From Silurus meridionalis (lineage: Eukaryota; Chordata; Actinopteri; Siluriformes; Siluridae), in the NCBI RefSeq assembly GCF_014805685.1, contig NC_060887.1, positions 30,527,963-30,591,962 of the forward strand: a stretch of 64,000 bases of DNA, written 5' to 3'. Both the position numbers and the translations under genes were made by a program. Under the pieces are notes generated by a model, which was not told the origin of the DNA, did not search any database, and saw nothing but the letters and a program-made list of their open reading frames with translations. Below are positions 42,993 through 53,777 of the stretch, in pieces. Numbering within the stretch: the stretch's first letter is position 1; each line of letters begins with the position of its first letter.

Positions 42993-45411
42993 AGGTGGCA
43001 AAAGTACACACAGTTAAGTAAAAGTACAGATACTAATGTTTTAAAAAAACTGGTAAAAGTTTAAGTACTGACTACACTTTTATACTCAAGTTAAAGAAGT
43101 TTGGACTTTGACATGTACTTAAGTAAAAAGTAGCCTTTACTACTACCTGTTTTAGTGTCACACTGGTAACTGGACCTCACATCTTTATTAATATTAGGGT
43201 TGTCATTCAATCAAAAATATTTAATTGTGATTAATCACATGAGTGTCATGAGTTAACTCATGATTAATCACAACTTAATTACATTTTAACACAACTTAAC
43301 AACTTAAACACATTTTTATCTGTTCTGAATGTATCTTAAATGAACTTTTCAAGATTTTAATACTCTAATCAACATGTATGTTTATTAATAATGAAACCAT
43401 ACTCATAGAGCATGAAGACAAAATATTCTTGTAAATGTTGTAAACTAATAATTGTGTTTTAAATAACGTAAAATCAGGACACCAAACGGAACCTTTGCTG
43501 TTTCCACACGGACGGTTAATGAGGTGATACCAGAGAAACTGCACCTCTTATAACTTTTATACAGATTACATAATCATTTGTTATTTCTGTGTAAATTGGT
43601 GTATTTAAATATAGACATTTTGGTTTTTATATTCATATATTTATTATGTCTGTGAGGCAAATATTCACTGACATTCAGGTTGTTTTATTTATGTGTGTGA
43701 AGAGAGATGACAGAGACGGCAAAGTGAGGCCACTGTCTGTTTTCTTTATTTTACAAAAGCACAGCCTTTTTTGTTGTTATTATATATTTGGGGTTATTTA
43801 AAAGGGTTAATTGTGTGCTTCATGGTGGATTTTGGTGCTGATCTGAGACTTGGCGTATCAGTAAAACAAATGTGAACTAATGAAAAATTATTATTATTTT
43901 TTTATATATATCTAAATAAAGAAAGGACGTTGTGAATAAACGTGTGTTGCGTTGAAGGTATTAATTTCGCCTCTTTAATATTTATTAATTTATATTTTTA
44001 ATATAAATGGTGAAAACAGAAATGCGTGCTGCATTAATCACGCGTTAATAAAATTAGTGCCGTTAAAATGAATTTGCTTAACACGTAAAAACTAGCCATT
44101 ACTACTAACTGTTTTAGTGTCACACTGGTAAATGAACTTTACATCATATTAATATATTGATATGAAATCATTTCAAATTTTGTTATCCAATAAATGTATC
44201 CAGGCTGAACATCCACCATATAGAACACAAGCAGAGAAAAGATGATGATGATCAGGTGATCAGGAATGTGTCTGTTCTCAGTCATGTTTACATCACTGAC
44301 TCCCTCTGTCTCATCCACATTACCCCAGATGTCTTGTTGCCTTCTGCCCTGCTCATTGTTATCTTCGTACACTAGTCTACATCTGTGGTGTGTGAGAGTC
44401 GGGAAATGATACACCAGTGGTAGATTGAAAAAGCCATGCAATGACAAGAAATAGGTTAATAGTCTGGAAACGGCGCAATGAGAGGAAAAATATTGACATT
44501 TCACCAAATAGATTAAAACTAAAATAAAGAGTCTGGTTTGAAAATATAAGAAGTAGAAAGTACAGATATTTGTGTAAAAATGTAATTAATGAAAGTAAAA
44601 TTAAAACAATTAATAGTGAAGTACTGATACCAGAAAAATCTACTTAAGTACAGTAATAAAGTATTTGTACTCAACAAATGAACTTAAAACAAATGAAGAA
44701 CACAAAGCATGTACTTGAGATACAGGAGGTAAAATATTATTCCAGTAAAAGTTAAAATGTTCTCTTTAAACTTTCACTTGAGTAAAAGTACAAAAGTATT
44801 TATCCACGTACAAATGTAAATGTATCAAAAGTACTTTGATTTATTATAGCTATAATGTCCTGTAATCCTTTTTTGTCACGAGTCTGTTGCTAAATTACTT
44901 TGTAAAAGACTCTAATGTTACTTTTAGCACAGCAATCTATTAATAGAATGATTTTAATGAGACAAAAACAGATCGATATCCATTAAAATTATCATGGCCC
45001 TTCTTTAAAAAAAAAAAGGACATAAAAATAATTTTGATTTAGAAGTTTCTTCCATCATTTATTACTCTCAATTATTACTACTCTTCATGCTGTTAAACTG
45101 ACACTGAACTGTATGGTGGTAATAAATAGATACCAGCAAGCGGCAATCAAAACAAGTTTAAAACAGAGCGCACGCTCTATTTTCATTGGTGGCTTGCTGC
45201 GTGCTTGACCAGTTAATCTTTAATGCACTTATAAATAAAAAGGAACGACTGATATCACAAAACGTAGTTGAGTAAAAAGTAAAATATATGACTTGGAATT
45301 GTTGTTGAGTTGATGTAAAAGTCTCCCCAAATAGTAATACTTTGGTAAAGTACAGATACTTGAAAAATCTACTGAAGTAACAAATTGCATTTACTTTATT
45401 ACTGTCCACAA
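42993..45411 (+). mobile_element. 'aaaagtac' family element, copy 2, with nested insertion
   Basis: It begins 'aaaggtggcaaaagtacaca' and ends near 'ttactgtccacaact'. It is much longer than copy 1 because another element sits inside at about 43198-44095. An open frame of 122 codons on the minus strand (44139-44507) has no recognised domain and is probably chance. Confidence 0.5.
43198..44095. mobile_element. hAT-like non-autonomous element nested in the above
   Basis: The left end 'agggttgtcattcaatcaaa' with 'gtgattaatcacatg' and the right end 'cattaatcacgcgttaataa' with 'gtgccgttaaaatgaatttg' are typical of a widespread fish family that I associate with hAT elements. About 75 bases of host element flank it on both sides as a direct repeat (about 43125-43195 and 44090-44160). 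Confidence 0.5.
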
Positions 45412-45445
45412 CTAATAATAGAGAAGAAAATGATTATACTTGTAT

Positions 45446-46335
45446 CAGTGGTGGGTCGTGCATTTGGTACCTGGGCCTTCAGTGAGGACTTACCCGACTT
45501 AATCCACCTCTTAATACCACCACTATCACGTTACAATTATAGAAACCATCAATACTATAACTATACTTTACTATACTATACTATAATATAATATAATATA
45601 ATATAATATAATATAATATAATATAATATAGTATAATATAATATAATATAATATAATATAATATATATATAATATAATATAATATATAATATAATATAAT
45701 ATAATATAATATAATATAATATAATACTATTTCCTCACGATGTCGAGCTTTTCTGGAAATGTCCGCCTTGTAAATGGAATTTCAAGTATGTCTGAGACCA
45801 AATCAATTTCTCTTCCTCCGTCAGCTATTGTGGGCATAAAAGATTCTAACTCTGATGTATTAATGTGTTCAAGTCGCAACAGATGTATTTTGCTAGTCAA
45901 ACATGGCTGTGACAGTTTCCCTTTGACCAACCAATCAGAGAATGGAAAAATGCTGACTCTATTCTGGGCCAGTTAGCTGTTCCTGTGAGGTGCATTTGAA
46001 ATCTGATTGGTTAAAGAAACAGTCCCACTGCTAATATAGTCTAAGGAACATCAGCCAGCACTACTGATTGTGAAGGCCCTGGGCAGATTAGATTGACATG
46101 GCTGCACATAGAGGCTGAAATCTGATTGAACAAAAAATCTAACATCCACATACACGTACTGGAAGCAGTGCAGCCAAGAGAAACGCTACGAAATGAAGAG
46201 AATAAACTGTTGGAAATAAATTAATACAATTTCATGGAACAAATATTAGAATTTAGGTTGCAAATGTAGGTCAGTGCTTCTGATAGTGTTTAGGGCAGAA
46301 GAGAAGACTTTGCTGCTCCTGACCACCCACCACTG
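45446..46335 (+). mobile_element. hAT-like non-autonomous element with 8-bp target duplication
   Basis: The ends are 'cagtggtgggtcgtgc' and its inverse '...gaccacccaccactg'. The flanking octamers are acttgtat (45438-45445) and acttttat (46336-46343), a 7/8 match as expected for a hAT target duplication. Inside is a (TATAA)n array (45560-45727). Small open frames at 45727-45976 on both strands have no recognised domain. Confidence 0.65.
45560..45727. repeat. (TATAA)n tandem array
   Basis: About 30 units of a TATAA pentamer with minor variants lie inside the hAT-like element. Confidence 0.9.
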
Positions 46336-46414
46336 ACTTTTATACATTTCAACAACCATTTTATTATATGTTCTCAAGGGACAATACTATAGAAATAAAA
46401 CTTTGATAGAGTAG

Positions 46415-46872
46415 TCAGTGCAGCAATCTAGTGAGATATCCTTGATGAAAAGTTATTCCAGAGCGCTCTGGACCTCAGAGTGGGGCGACGGTTCATTTTC
46501 CAACAGGACAACGACCCTAGGCACAGAGCCAAGATATCAAAAGGAGTGGCTACGGGACGACTCTGGGAATGTCCTTAAATGGCCCAGCCAGAGCCCAGAC
46601 TTGAACCCAATTGAAAATCTCTGGAGATCTGAAAAAGGAGCTTCAACAAAGCAATGAGCAAAGGCTGTGAATATGTATGTACATGGGATTATTTTCGTTT
46701 TTTATTTGTAATAAATTTGCAAAGATTTCAAAATTTTACATTGTCATTATGGGGTATTGTTTGTCGAATTTTGAGTAAAATATTAAATTTATTTCATTTT
46801 GGAATAAGGCTGTAAAATATCAAAATGTGGAAAAAGTAAAGCTCTGTGAACACTTTCTGAATGCTCTGTAAT
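46415..46872 (+). mobile_element. Tc1-like transposon 3' part
   Basis: Translated pieces include a degenerate [16 protein letters not shown] region and [19 protein letters not shown], the conserved C-terminal motif of Tc1 transposases. The 3' end 'ggaataaggctgtaaaatat' to 'cactttctgaatgctctgta' is a typical terminal repeat of this family. The 5' half is absent. Confidence 0.7.
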
Positions 46873-46982
46873 TTAAGAGAGAGAAAGAGACAGAGTGAGC
46901 AAAAGTATCCTTCTGAAATGTCAACTCTTAAATTTTTGTTCTAGAAATCTATGCAAATAATAATAATGATGTCGAAAACCAA

Positions 46983-47095
46983 GAATGTCTCTAGGTTACG
47001 TATGTAAACCTAGTTCCCTGAGGGAACGAGACGCTGCGTCGAAACGCTTTGGGAACGCAAAGTGTTTGGATGCAGCTCGAGTCAGTTGTCGGGTC
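46983..47095 (+). mobile_element. isolated DIRS terminal repeat
   Basis: The segment 'gtctctaggttacgtatgt' followed by 'ccctgagggaacgagacg' and 'gaaacgctttgggaacgc' matches the terminal region of DIRS copy A at 3018-3100. No internal DIRS coding sequence is adjacent. It is a solo or truncated terminal repeat. Confidence 0.6.
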
Positions 47096-48257
47096 AGTTC
47101 ACCACCTCATTACCAGAGGGCTGTTTGATCACATACCTCTTGTACACTCACTTCCAGAAGTGTGCAGAAGCAATACTAAGTATTTTATAGTATTAATAAT
47201 CACCTATAATGATTCTGATTTCTTGCCAATACTACTTTTATTCACATTTCTCTCCTAAAAATAGTGGCTGACATTTACTTTAAAGCTTATCCAAATACAG
47301 TCAGGATTGTAATTCGTGTCAAACACCATTATCCACTCTAATCTACCTGAATCTCACATGGTGTTTTGGGATGTCTCCGAAGATATCCTTAATCTCAGGT
47401 CTCCCAAGCCCATTTAGCTGTACACTCTTAGAATTAAACAGGCGTTTTGAAATGAAACGTTCAATTAAGTATTCTAAAGCCAATTATGATAGTGAACAAC
47501 TCCCAGTTGTTCACACCAACTGACTATGCTCCTTTGATAAGGCACTAATTAAAGCAGGAGAGAAAAACAAATGAGGAGATGCCTCTCATGGGGATAGTAT
47601 AACTGCATCTTGGCTGTCATTTAGAATTTATAGCAAAATGTGCTAAACTTTCAATCCAGTTGGGTTTAGAGTGATTTTAAAGCACCACAGGTAATAGAAA
47701 GGCATAGTTCATCAACTACAGCATGATCTTGTGTATGAGATCATTTACCATTCAATGCTTTACTTTATTTCATAATTTAAACATTTTTAACCTGTGGTAT
47801 TCTATCTGACCATCTCAAATACCATTTCATGTTGTTTAAAAAACATCTAATCATTCACCAAGGGTCTGAAACTTCATGATTTGGATGTTTCATGAACGTA
47901 TAACAATTCTGCAAGTGTACCAATGCATTATTGAAGATCTGTTGCATTCTGACTTGTTCTATTAAATTAATTTCAAATAACCTTAATAATTGCAATAAAC
48001 AGTGTTTAAGTGGATTCTATGAATGCTAAACCATGAACATAGCTGTTAATATAGAAAGTAAAATTCTTACATTGGACAGTTATATGCATCAAATCAGCAT
48101 CAAATCAGAATGTAGTTGATGATGATGATGATGATTATTATTATTGTTTGTATACATAATGCAGTTTCATGAGTTTCCTTTGTTCATGGGTGTTGGTTCT
48201 TGCATTCTAAATTCTATCCTGTAAAAAATATATATCTTGAATATAATTACATTTATC

Positions 48258-48519
48258 TACACTATATTTGGCAAAAGTATATAGTCACCTGATCTATCAC
48301 ATCCATATGTACTGTACTTGCTGAACATGTCATTTCAGATGTAGTCTCCTTTTGCTGTTATAATAACCTTCTGGGAAGGCATAAGTCTAAAGTAATGCCT
48401 TCCCAGAAGGTTATTATAACAGCAAAAGGAGACTACATCTGAAATGACATGTTCAGCAAGTACAGTACATATGGATGTGATAGATCAGGTGACTATATAC
48501 TTTTGCCAAATATAGTGTA
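48258..48519. repeat. perfect 125-bp inverted repeat with 12-base spacer (foldback)
   Basis: Bases 48258-48382 are the exact reverse complement of 48395-48519. The spacer is aagtctaaagta. The ends read 'tacactatatttggcaaaag', the terminus type of the Tc1-derived family, and the inner part 'gctgttataataaccttct' also belongs to that family. It therefore looks like two head-to-head ends of one element with no body. Confidence 0.93.
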
Positions 48520-48524
48520 ATGTG

Positions 48525-48775
48525 CCGTTGGCATTTCAGTTCTTCTGTAAGGTCAGGATATGTTTGAGTTTTTCCACTCCAACAGTGGTGAACCCTATAT
48601 GCACAGGGACATTGTCATGATTAAACAGGTTTGGGGTCCTAGTTCCAAAGATGGGAAACCTTCGTGCTACAGAATAGATGTGTGGTTCTGATTTTCTGGC
48701 AATAATTTGGGGAAGGCTCAAATATTTGTGTGATAGTCAGATGTCCAAAAACCTTTGAATATACAGTTAATGCAG
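48525..48775 (-). mobile_element. Tc1-derived element fragment
   Basis: It lies immediately beside the foldback. Words such as 'tcatgattaaacaggtttgg' and 'tccaaaaacctttgaatata' match the family in minus orientation. Confidence 0.5.
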
Positions 48776-49789
48776 TACACAACTTTCATGGGATTACTGC
48801 TTAAATAATAATAATATGGTTTATCAAGTTTGAAATATATGTATAAGGCTTCAATATTTGTATATATTTAATGTATAGTTAGCCCACAATTAGAAATACG
48901 AGAGATTTATGTGATTTTCACCTTTCTGTGTCTCAGTGTTTGCCAAAAGTCTTGAAACAAATAGTCTTTTATGGCTTCTGAGGCACATACAGTCTCCCAT
49001 ATTCCACACATCACGCCACGTTATATAAATAATCAAATTGATATTTTATTCCAAGGTTGTCCAGTTGCTAGATTTTGTATAATACGCATTCACCAAAAAA
49101 ATGGACACAAAATACAAATTTAAACCTTTTTTGTGGCCTTAACCTGACAACCCACAACCCAGCTGCGCCGTTGATATTTACGCAGGTAGTAGATGCGGAA
49201 AGTTGAATCAAGCATCAGTGGTAAAAATGGAAGGAAAAGAGAAAGAAACATTGATAAGTCACATTATAATTATTATGATTTTTTAATAATTATTATAAGT
49301 ATTATAATTCTCTTTCATTTTTATTAATAAATATTTATGACTATGATTATGATTATGAAATTTATGTACTGATGGGTTACAACCTGACCCCAAGCCTGAC
49401 CCCCCCCCACATAGGTATGACATGTTCCTTTTGTTTATATGCACCAAACTAAGGCAAAGACACAAATTCAACAGTGAATGACTGGAAAAAAGTTTTATTA
49501 ACAGATTTGGTCCAAATTTGACATTTTTGGCTCTAAAAGAAGTACTTATGTATAACGTTACTAGATGTTACCCAACTGCCTCACACCCACTGTCCAACAT
49601 GGAAGAGGAAGCTCAGTAGTTCAGGGATGTTTAGGAGCAGGGGAGGGTGAAGACTTAATCCAGGTGAAAGGAATACTGAAGCAACATGGCTACACTTTTC
49701 ATACTTTAACAGCATGTCATTTTGGCTAATTGGAACCAATTTAATCATGCAACAAGATAATGAACAGAAGCATACATCCAAACTCTGTA

Positions 49790-52310
49790 AGTCAAGTCAA
49801 GTCAAATTTATTTCTATAGCGCTTTTTACAACAGACATTGTCTCAAAGCAGCTTTACAGAAATCAACAGTCAAGGTGAATGATCTGTATTTATCCCTGAT
49901 GAGCAGCCGTGGTCGATTGTGGCAAGGAAAAACTCCCTTAGATATTATGAGGAAGAAACCTTGAGAGGAACCAGACTCAAAAGGGGAACCCATCCTCATT
50001 TGGGTGACATCAAGAGTTTGATCATAAATCTTTCAACAATACAGAACACTGGAGAGTGAGAACTAACATGAGCACTGGAGTATAAGATTATAAATAATGT
50101 TATAAATTATAAACTAGGAGCTACTGAGCTCAACATTTGTGATCATCACAGATCCAGCACCAGCTTTTCCATGCCAGAGCCTTTAAACACTCCAGGAGGT
50201 TCAATGTCAAAACTACACACATGTAGTGGAACCCAATTGGCACTGGTACGTCTCTAGATGGTACGGGATGTTTGCGAGTTTGGCATCTACTTCTTCAAAG
50301 GTCCATAATCTTCATGAGGTGGGACGTGACTGGAGCTGGCTAACCTCAGGATGCCTCGGGATGGGTAGAGAAAGAGAAGCAGTGGAGAGAAATTAGCGTA
50401 GCTGCTGTTCATGATATTAACAGCACAAGTTGATAATGTGCATGTGATCAGATGTTCTGGAGCACAAGGTTATGATGTGATGTGTGTTATGTGTGGGCTT
50501 TGCTAAAAAGATAAGTTTTTAATCTACACTTTAACTGGGAGAAGGTGTCTGAACCCCGAACACTGTCAGGAAGACTGTTCCAAAGTTTAGGAGCTTAATG
50601 TGAAAATGCTCTACCGCCTTTAGTGGACTTAGCTATTCTAGGAACTACTAGTCTTCCAAGTCCAGAGTTTTGAGATCTCAGGGAGCGTGATGGATTGTAG
50701 CATGTTGAAAGACTGGATAGATACATGGGAGCCAAGCCATTTAGTGCTTTATAAGTAAGAAGTAGTAGTTTGTAGTCGATTCGAAACTTAACAGGAAGCC
50801 AGTGCAGGGATGATATGATTGGGGTTATATGATCCTTTCTTGAACTCTTGCTGCCGCATTCTGAACTAACTGTAGCTTGTTTATTAATGATGCAGGACAT
50901 CCAACTAGTAATGCATTACAATATTCTATTCTGGAGGTCATGAACGCATGGACGAGCTTCTCTGAATTAGATATAGATAACATGTTTCTTAGCAAAGCAA
51001 TATTTGTAAGGTGAAAGAAGGCTGTTTTTGTGATTTGGTTGATATGATTTTTGAAAGACAAGTTGCTGTCTAAAATAACTTCCAGGTCTTTTGCCATTGA
51101 ACTAGTAGTTACAGAACATCCATCTAAATGCAAGTTGAGATGCTGGAGCTTCTGTATACTGGTTTTTGGGCCGATAAACAAAATCTCTGTCATATCAGAA
51201 TTTAATAGTAGAAAGTTATGGGTCATCCAACCTCTTATTTTTATTTTTTTAACACAATTAGTTAATTGAGCTAATTGAGCTATATCGCCTGGTTTTGATG
51301 AGATATATAGCTGGGTATCATCAGCATAACAATGGAAGCTAATTCCATGCCTTCTAATAATATTTCCTAAGGGAAGCATGTATATTGTGAAAAGCAGTGG
51401 TCCTAGAACTGAACCTTGTGGCATGCCATAATTTACTAGCATTAGCCTGGATAGCTTTCCATTTAAGTCTAAGAAATGGTACCGATCAGACAGGTAGGAT
51501 TTAAACCAGCTTAATACCTGTCCCTGAATGCCAATGTAATTCTGTAAGCAATCTAGGAGAAGATCATGGTCTATGGTGTTGAATGCAGCACTAAGATCTA
51601 GTAAAACTAACAGTGAGATGAAGCCTTGGTCTGAAGCTAAAAACAGGTTATTAGTGATTTTAAATAGGGCAGTTTCTGTGCTATGATGGGGCCTAAAACC
51701 TGACTGAAACTCTTCAAAGATATTGTTCTCTTGCAAGTGGGAACATAACTGGGCAGCGACAATCTTAAATGGGAGATTTGAAATGGGTCTGTAATTCGAT
51801 AGCGTGTTTGCATCCAGATTAGGTTTCTTAATGAGGGGCTTAATAACTCATAACTTGAGGGATTTAGGGACGTGACCTAATGATAGCGAGGAGTTAATAA
51901 TATTGAGAAGAGGCTCACCAGCTGTATATAACACTTCCTTCAATAGATGAGTTAGAATGGGATCCAACTGACATGTTGTTGATTTAGCTTTGGTAATAAC
52001 ATTATACAGCTCTTCCTGTCCTATACATGTAAAACAGTGTAGTTGTGGAGTTGTAGGTGAGATTGTGTCAGGAGATGCTGTCAGAGGTTGGACCTCCACA
52101 ATTGTTTTTCTAATGTTATCAATTTTTTCAGTGAAGAAATTTATAAAGTCTTTACTACTAAACTGTGATGGAACACATTTTTCAGATACCTGATTTGTAG
52201 TTAATTTAGCTACCTGAGGAACCTGGGATTGTTTTTGTTTTTTTTAGGAACCTGGGATTGTTTTTGTTGTTGTCATAAGCACTATTTAGAGAGCAAACAT
52301 TCGACTAGAG
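49790..52310 (-). mobile_element. L2-type LINE, 5'-truncated
   Basis: A minus-strand non-LTR retrotransposon. Its 3' tail at 49790-49865 ends in repeats of tcaag (plus-strand view 'aagtcaagtcaagtcaaat'). The reverse transcriptase lies at 50595-52099. Upstream of about 52310 nothing is recognisable, so the endonuclease and first frame are missing. A direct repeat of about 21 bases ('ggaacctgggattgtttttg') occurs twice at 52218-52268. Confidence 0.85.
50595..52099 (-). pseudogene. reverse transcriptase of L2-type LINE, inactivated
   Basis: The frame covers the fingers, palm and thumb of a LINE reverse transcriptase. Visible motifs are FQSGFRPHHSTETAL, LLDLSAAFNTIDHDLL, the MPQGSVLGPLLF turn and the catalytic YADDTQLYI. 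Breaks: an in-frame TGA at 51848-51850 after KSLKL; a likely short in-frame loss just after SNLPF, where the family has a longer KxLE-type segment; a frameshift around 50825-50900 after QNAAARV; and a TAA at 50595-50597 followed by the terminal KLWNSLP region. The motifs around the palm are otherwise intact, so decay is recent. This element cannot make a full protein. Confidence 0.88.
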
Positions 52311-53777
52311 TTTTATCTATCAAGTAATGGCCTGTCACTGCACCTAAATTCTATTAATGGAATGAACTGATTTACAATGTCAAAAAGAAATATCAAACTA
52401 GTAAAGAACACTTTTACATAAGCATGCCAAAGTATTTCAGCTTGATGTCTGCTGAAACTAACTGTCTGCATTCTAAGAGTGTGTAGATGTGTTATTCATG
52501 CTAAGGGAGGCTTTTTCAGTGAAAAAACATCTATACATTTAAATATCTGACTAGGGGCTTCCAAACTTTGTACAGGCTCTGAATTATAACACAGAATTGC
52601 AGTAGATACCTACTGATTACTACTTTGAACTAGTTATAGTCACTGGCCATTTGTTCTCATTCCCATTATGCTGTTCTTATATCCCTTTCTGTTTGTCATT
52701 TGTAATTTTTTTTTACCCTACAGCTCCTGCTTGGTCTTCTGATCATCATCTGCAAACTCAGCTTAAATCCCATGTTCTGAGGCATTTCTGCCAGTTCATA
52801 GCCTCAGGCTTTAGCCCAGGATCCCTCTTTAGATCAATATCTACCATCACAGATTGATTCTGCAGTTCTAGATTTTTTCAAACGACTTTAAACACAATCA
52901 GCCTATCAGTCAAGGCTCTTGGCTTCAAGTTTGATATCTACAGTATGTGACTACTGATATCTGTGTGAGTACCTTTAGTGAGGCTTGAAACAAAATGTCC
53001 TTGAAAAGAATCCAAAACTCTCTGAAGTTTCCAAAATACAAAATCACACCTTTTTTAAAAACTTTTCGATTAATACCTCATACGTCAATGTTAGTAAAAA
53101 CTGACCAACAAAAATAATGTTCAATTTATACACTAATCACGAAACCAAACTGGATATGATTAAAAAAAGAATTAGATAAAAAGTGTATGCATTTTCTGTG
53201 TGGTATCTCTCATCTGCATTATTAATAGCTTATTTCGCACCACAGTAGATTACTTAAAAAAGAAAATACATGAGCCTGCTAATAGGCATTTGATTAAGAT
53301 TTATTTCTCTTTCTTTCATTCCTGCATTGGTTTGTTTGGTTCGTTAATTTATTCAATCCTTCCTTCCTTTTCTTCCTTCCTTTCTTCATTTACAGCACAG
53401 CAGATTCCATGTAATAAATTAAAATCTATTTAAGAATATCTTCTGCTTTTTTTTTATGTTTTCACAGCATGTGCATTTCAAATATTCCACTTTAAAACTT
53501 TTCTTGCTGCTTATATTATGGTCTACAACCATGTACAGGTCTTTGTGCCTATTTTTTACATATACTGTATTTTGGAAGAGCCATAGATAAATAAACTATG
53601 CATGCATGCTAGTCCAGATTTTAACATGTAAGCAAAATGACCTTGATCGAATTTAAGTCATATTGGAAAAATGGTAAATCTGCACAATTGATAATTGGAT
53701 ACTACAAATATCTGGATGCCATTACATACAATATTTATATAATTATTACACAACTGTGAATGCTATTTTTTATACTA
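52311..53777. other. intergenic sequence without recognised features
   Basis: AT-rich and free of recognised genes or repeats between the L2 and DIRS remnants. Confidence 0.5.

Noticed and set aside
44139..44507. 122-codon minus-strand frame
   Set aside because: Lies wholly inside the 'aaaagtac' repeat; no recognised domain.
45727..45976. Overlapping frames on both strands inside the hAT-like element
   Set aside because: Short, no domain, no BED or hATC motif visible.
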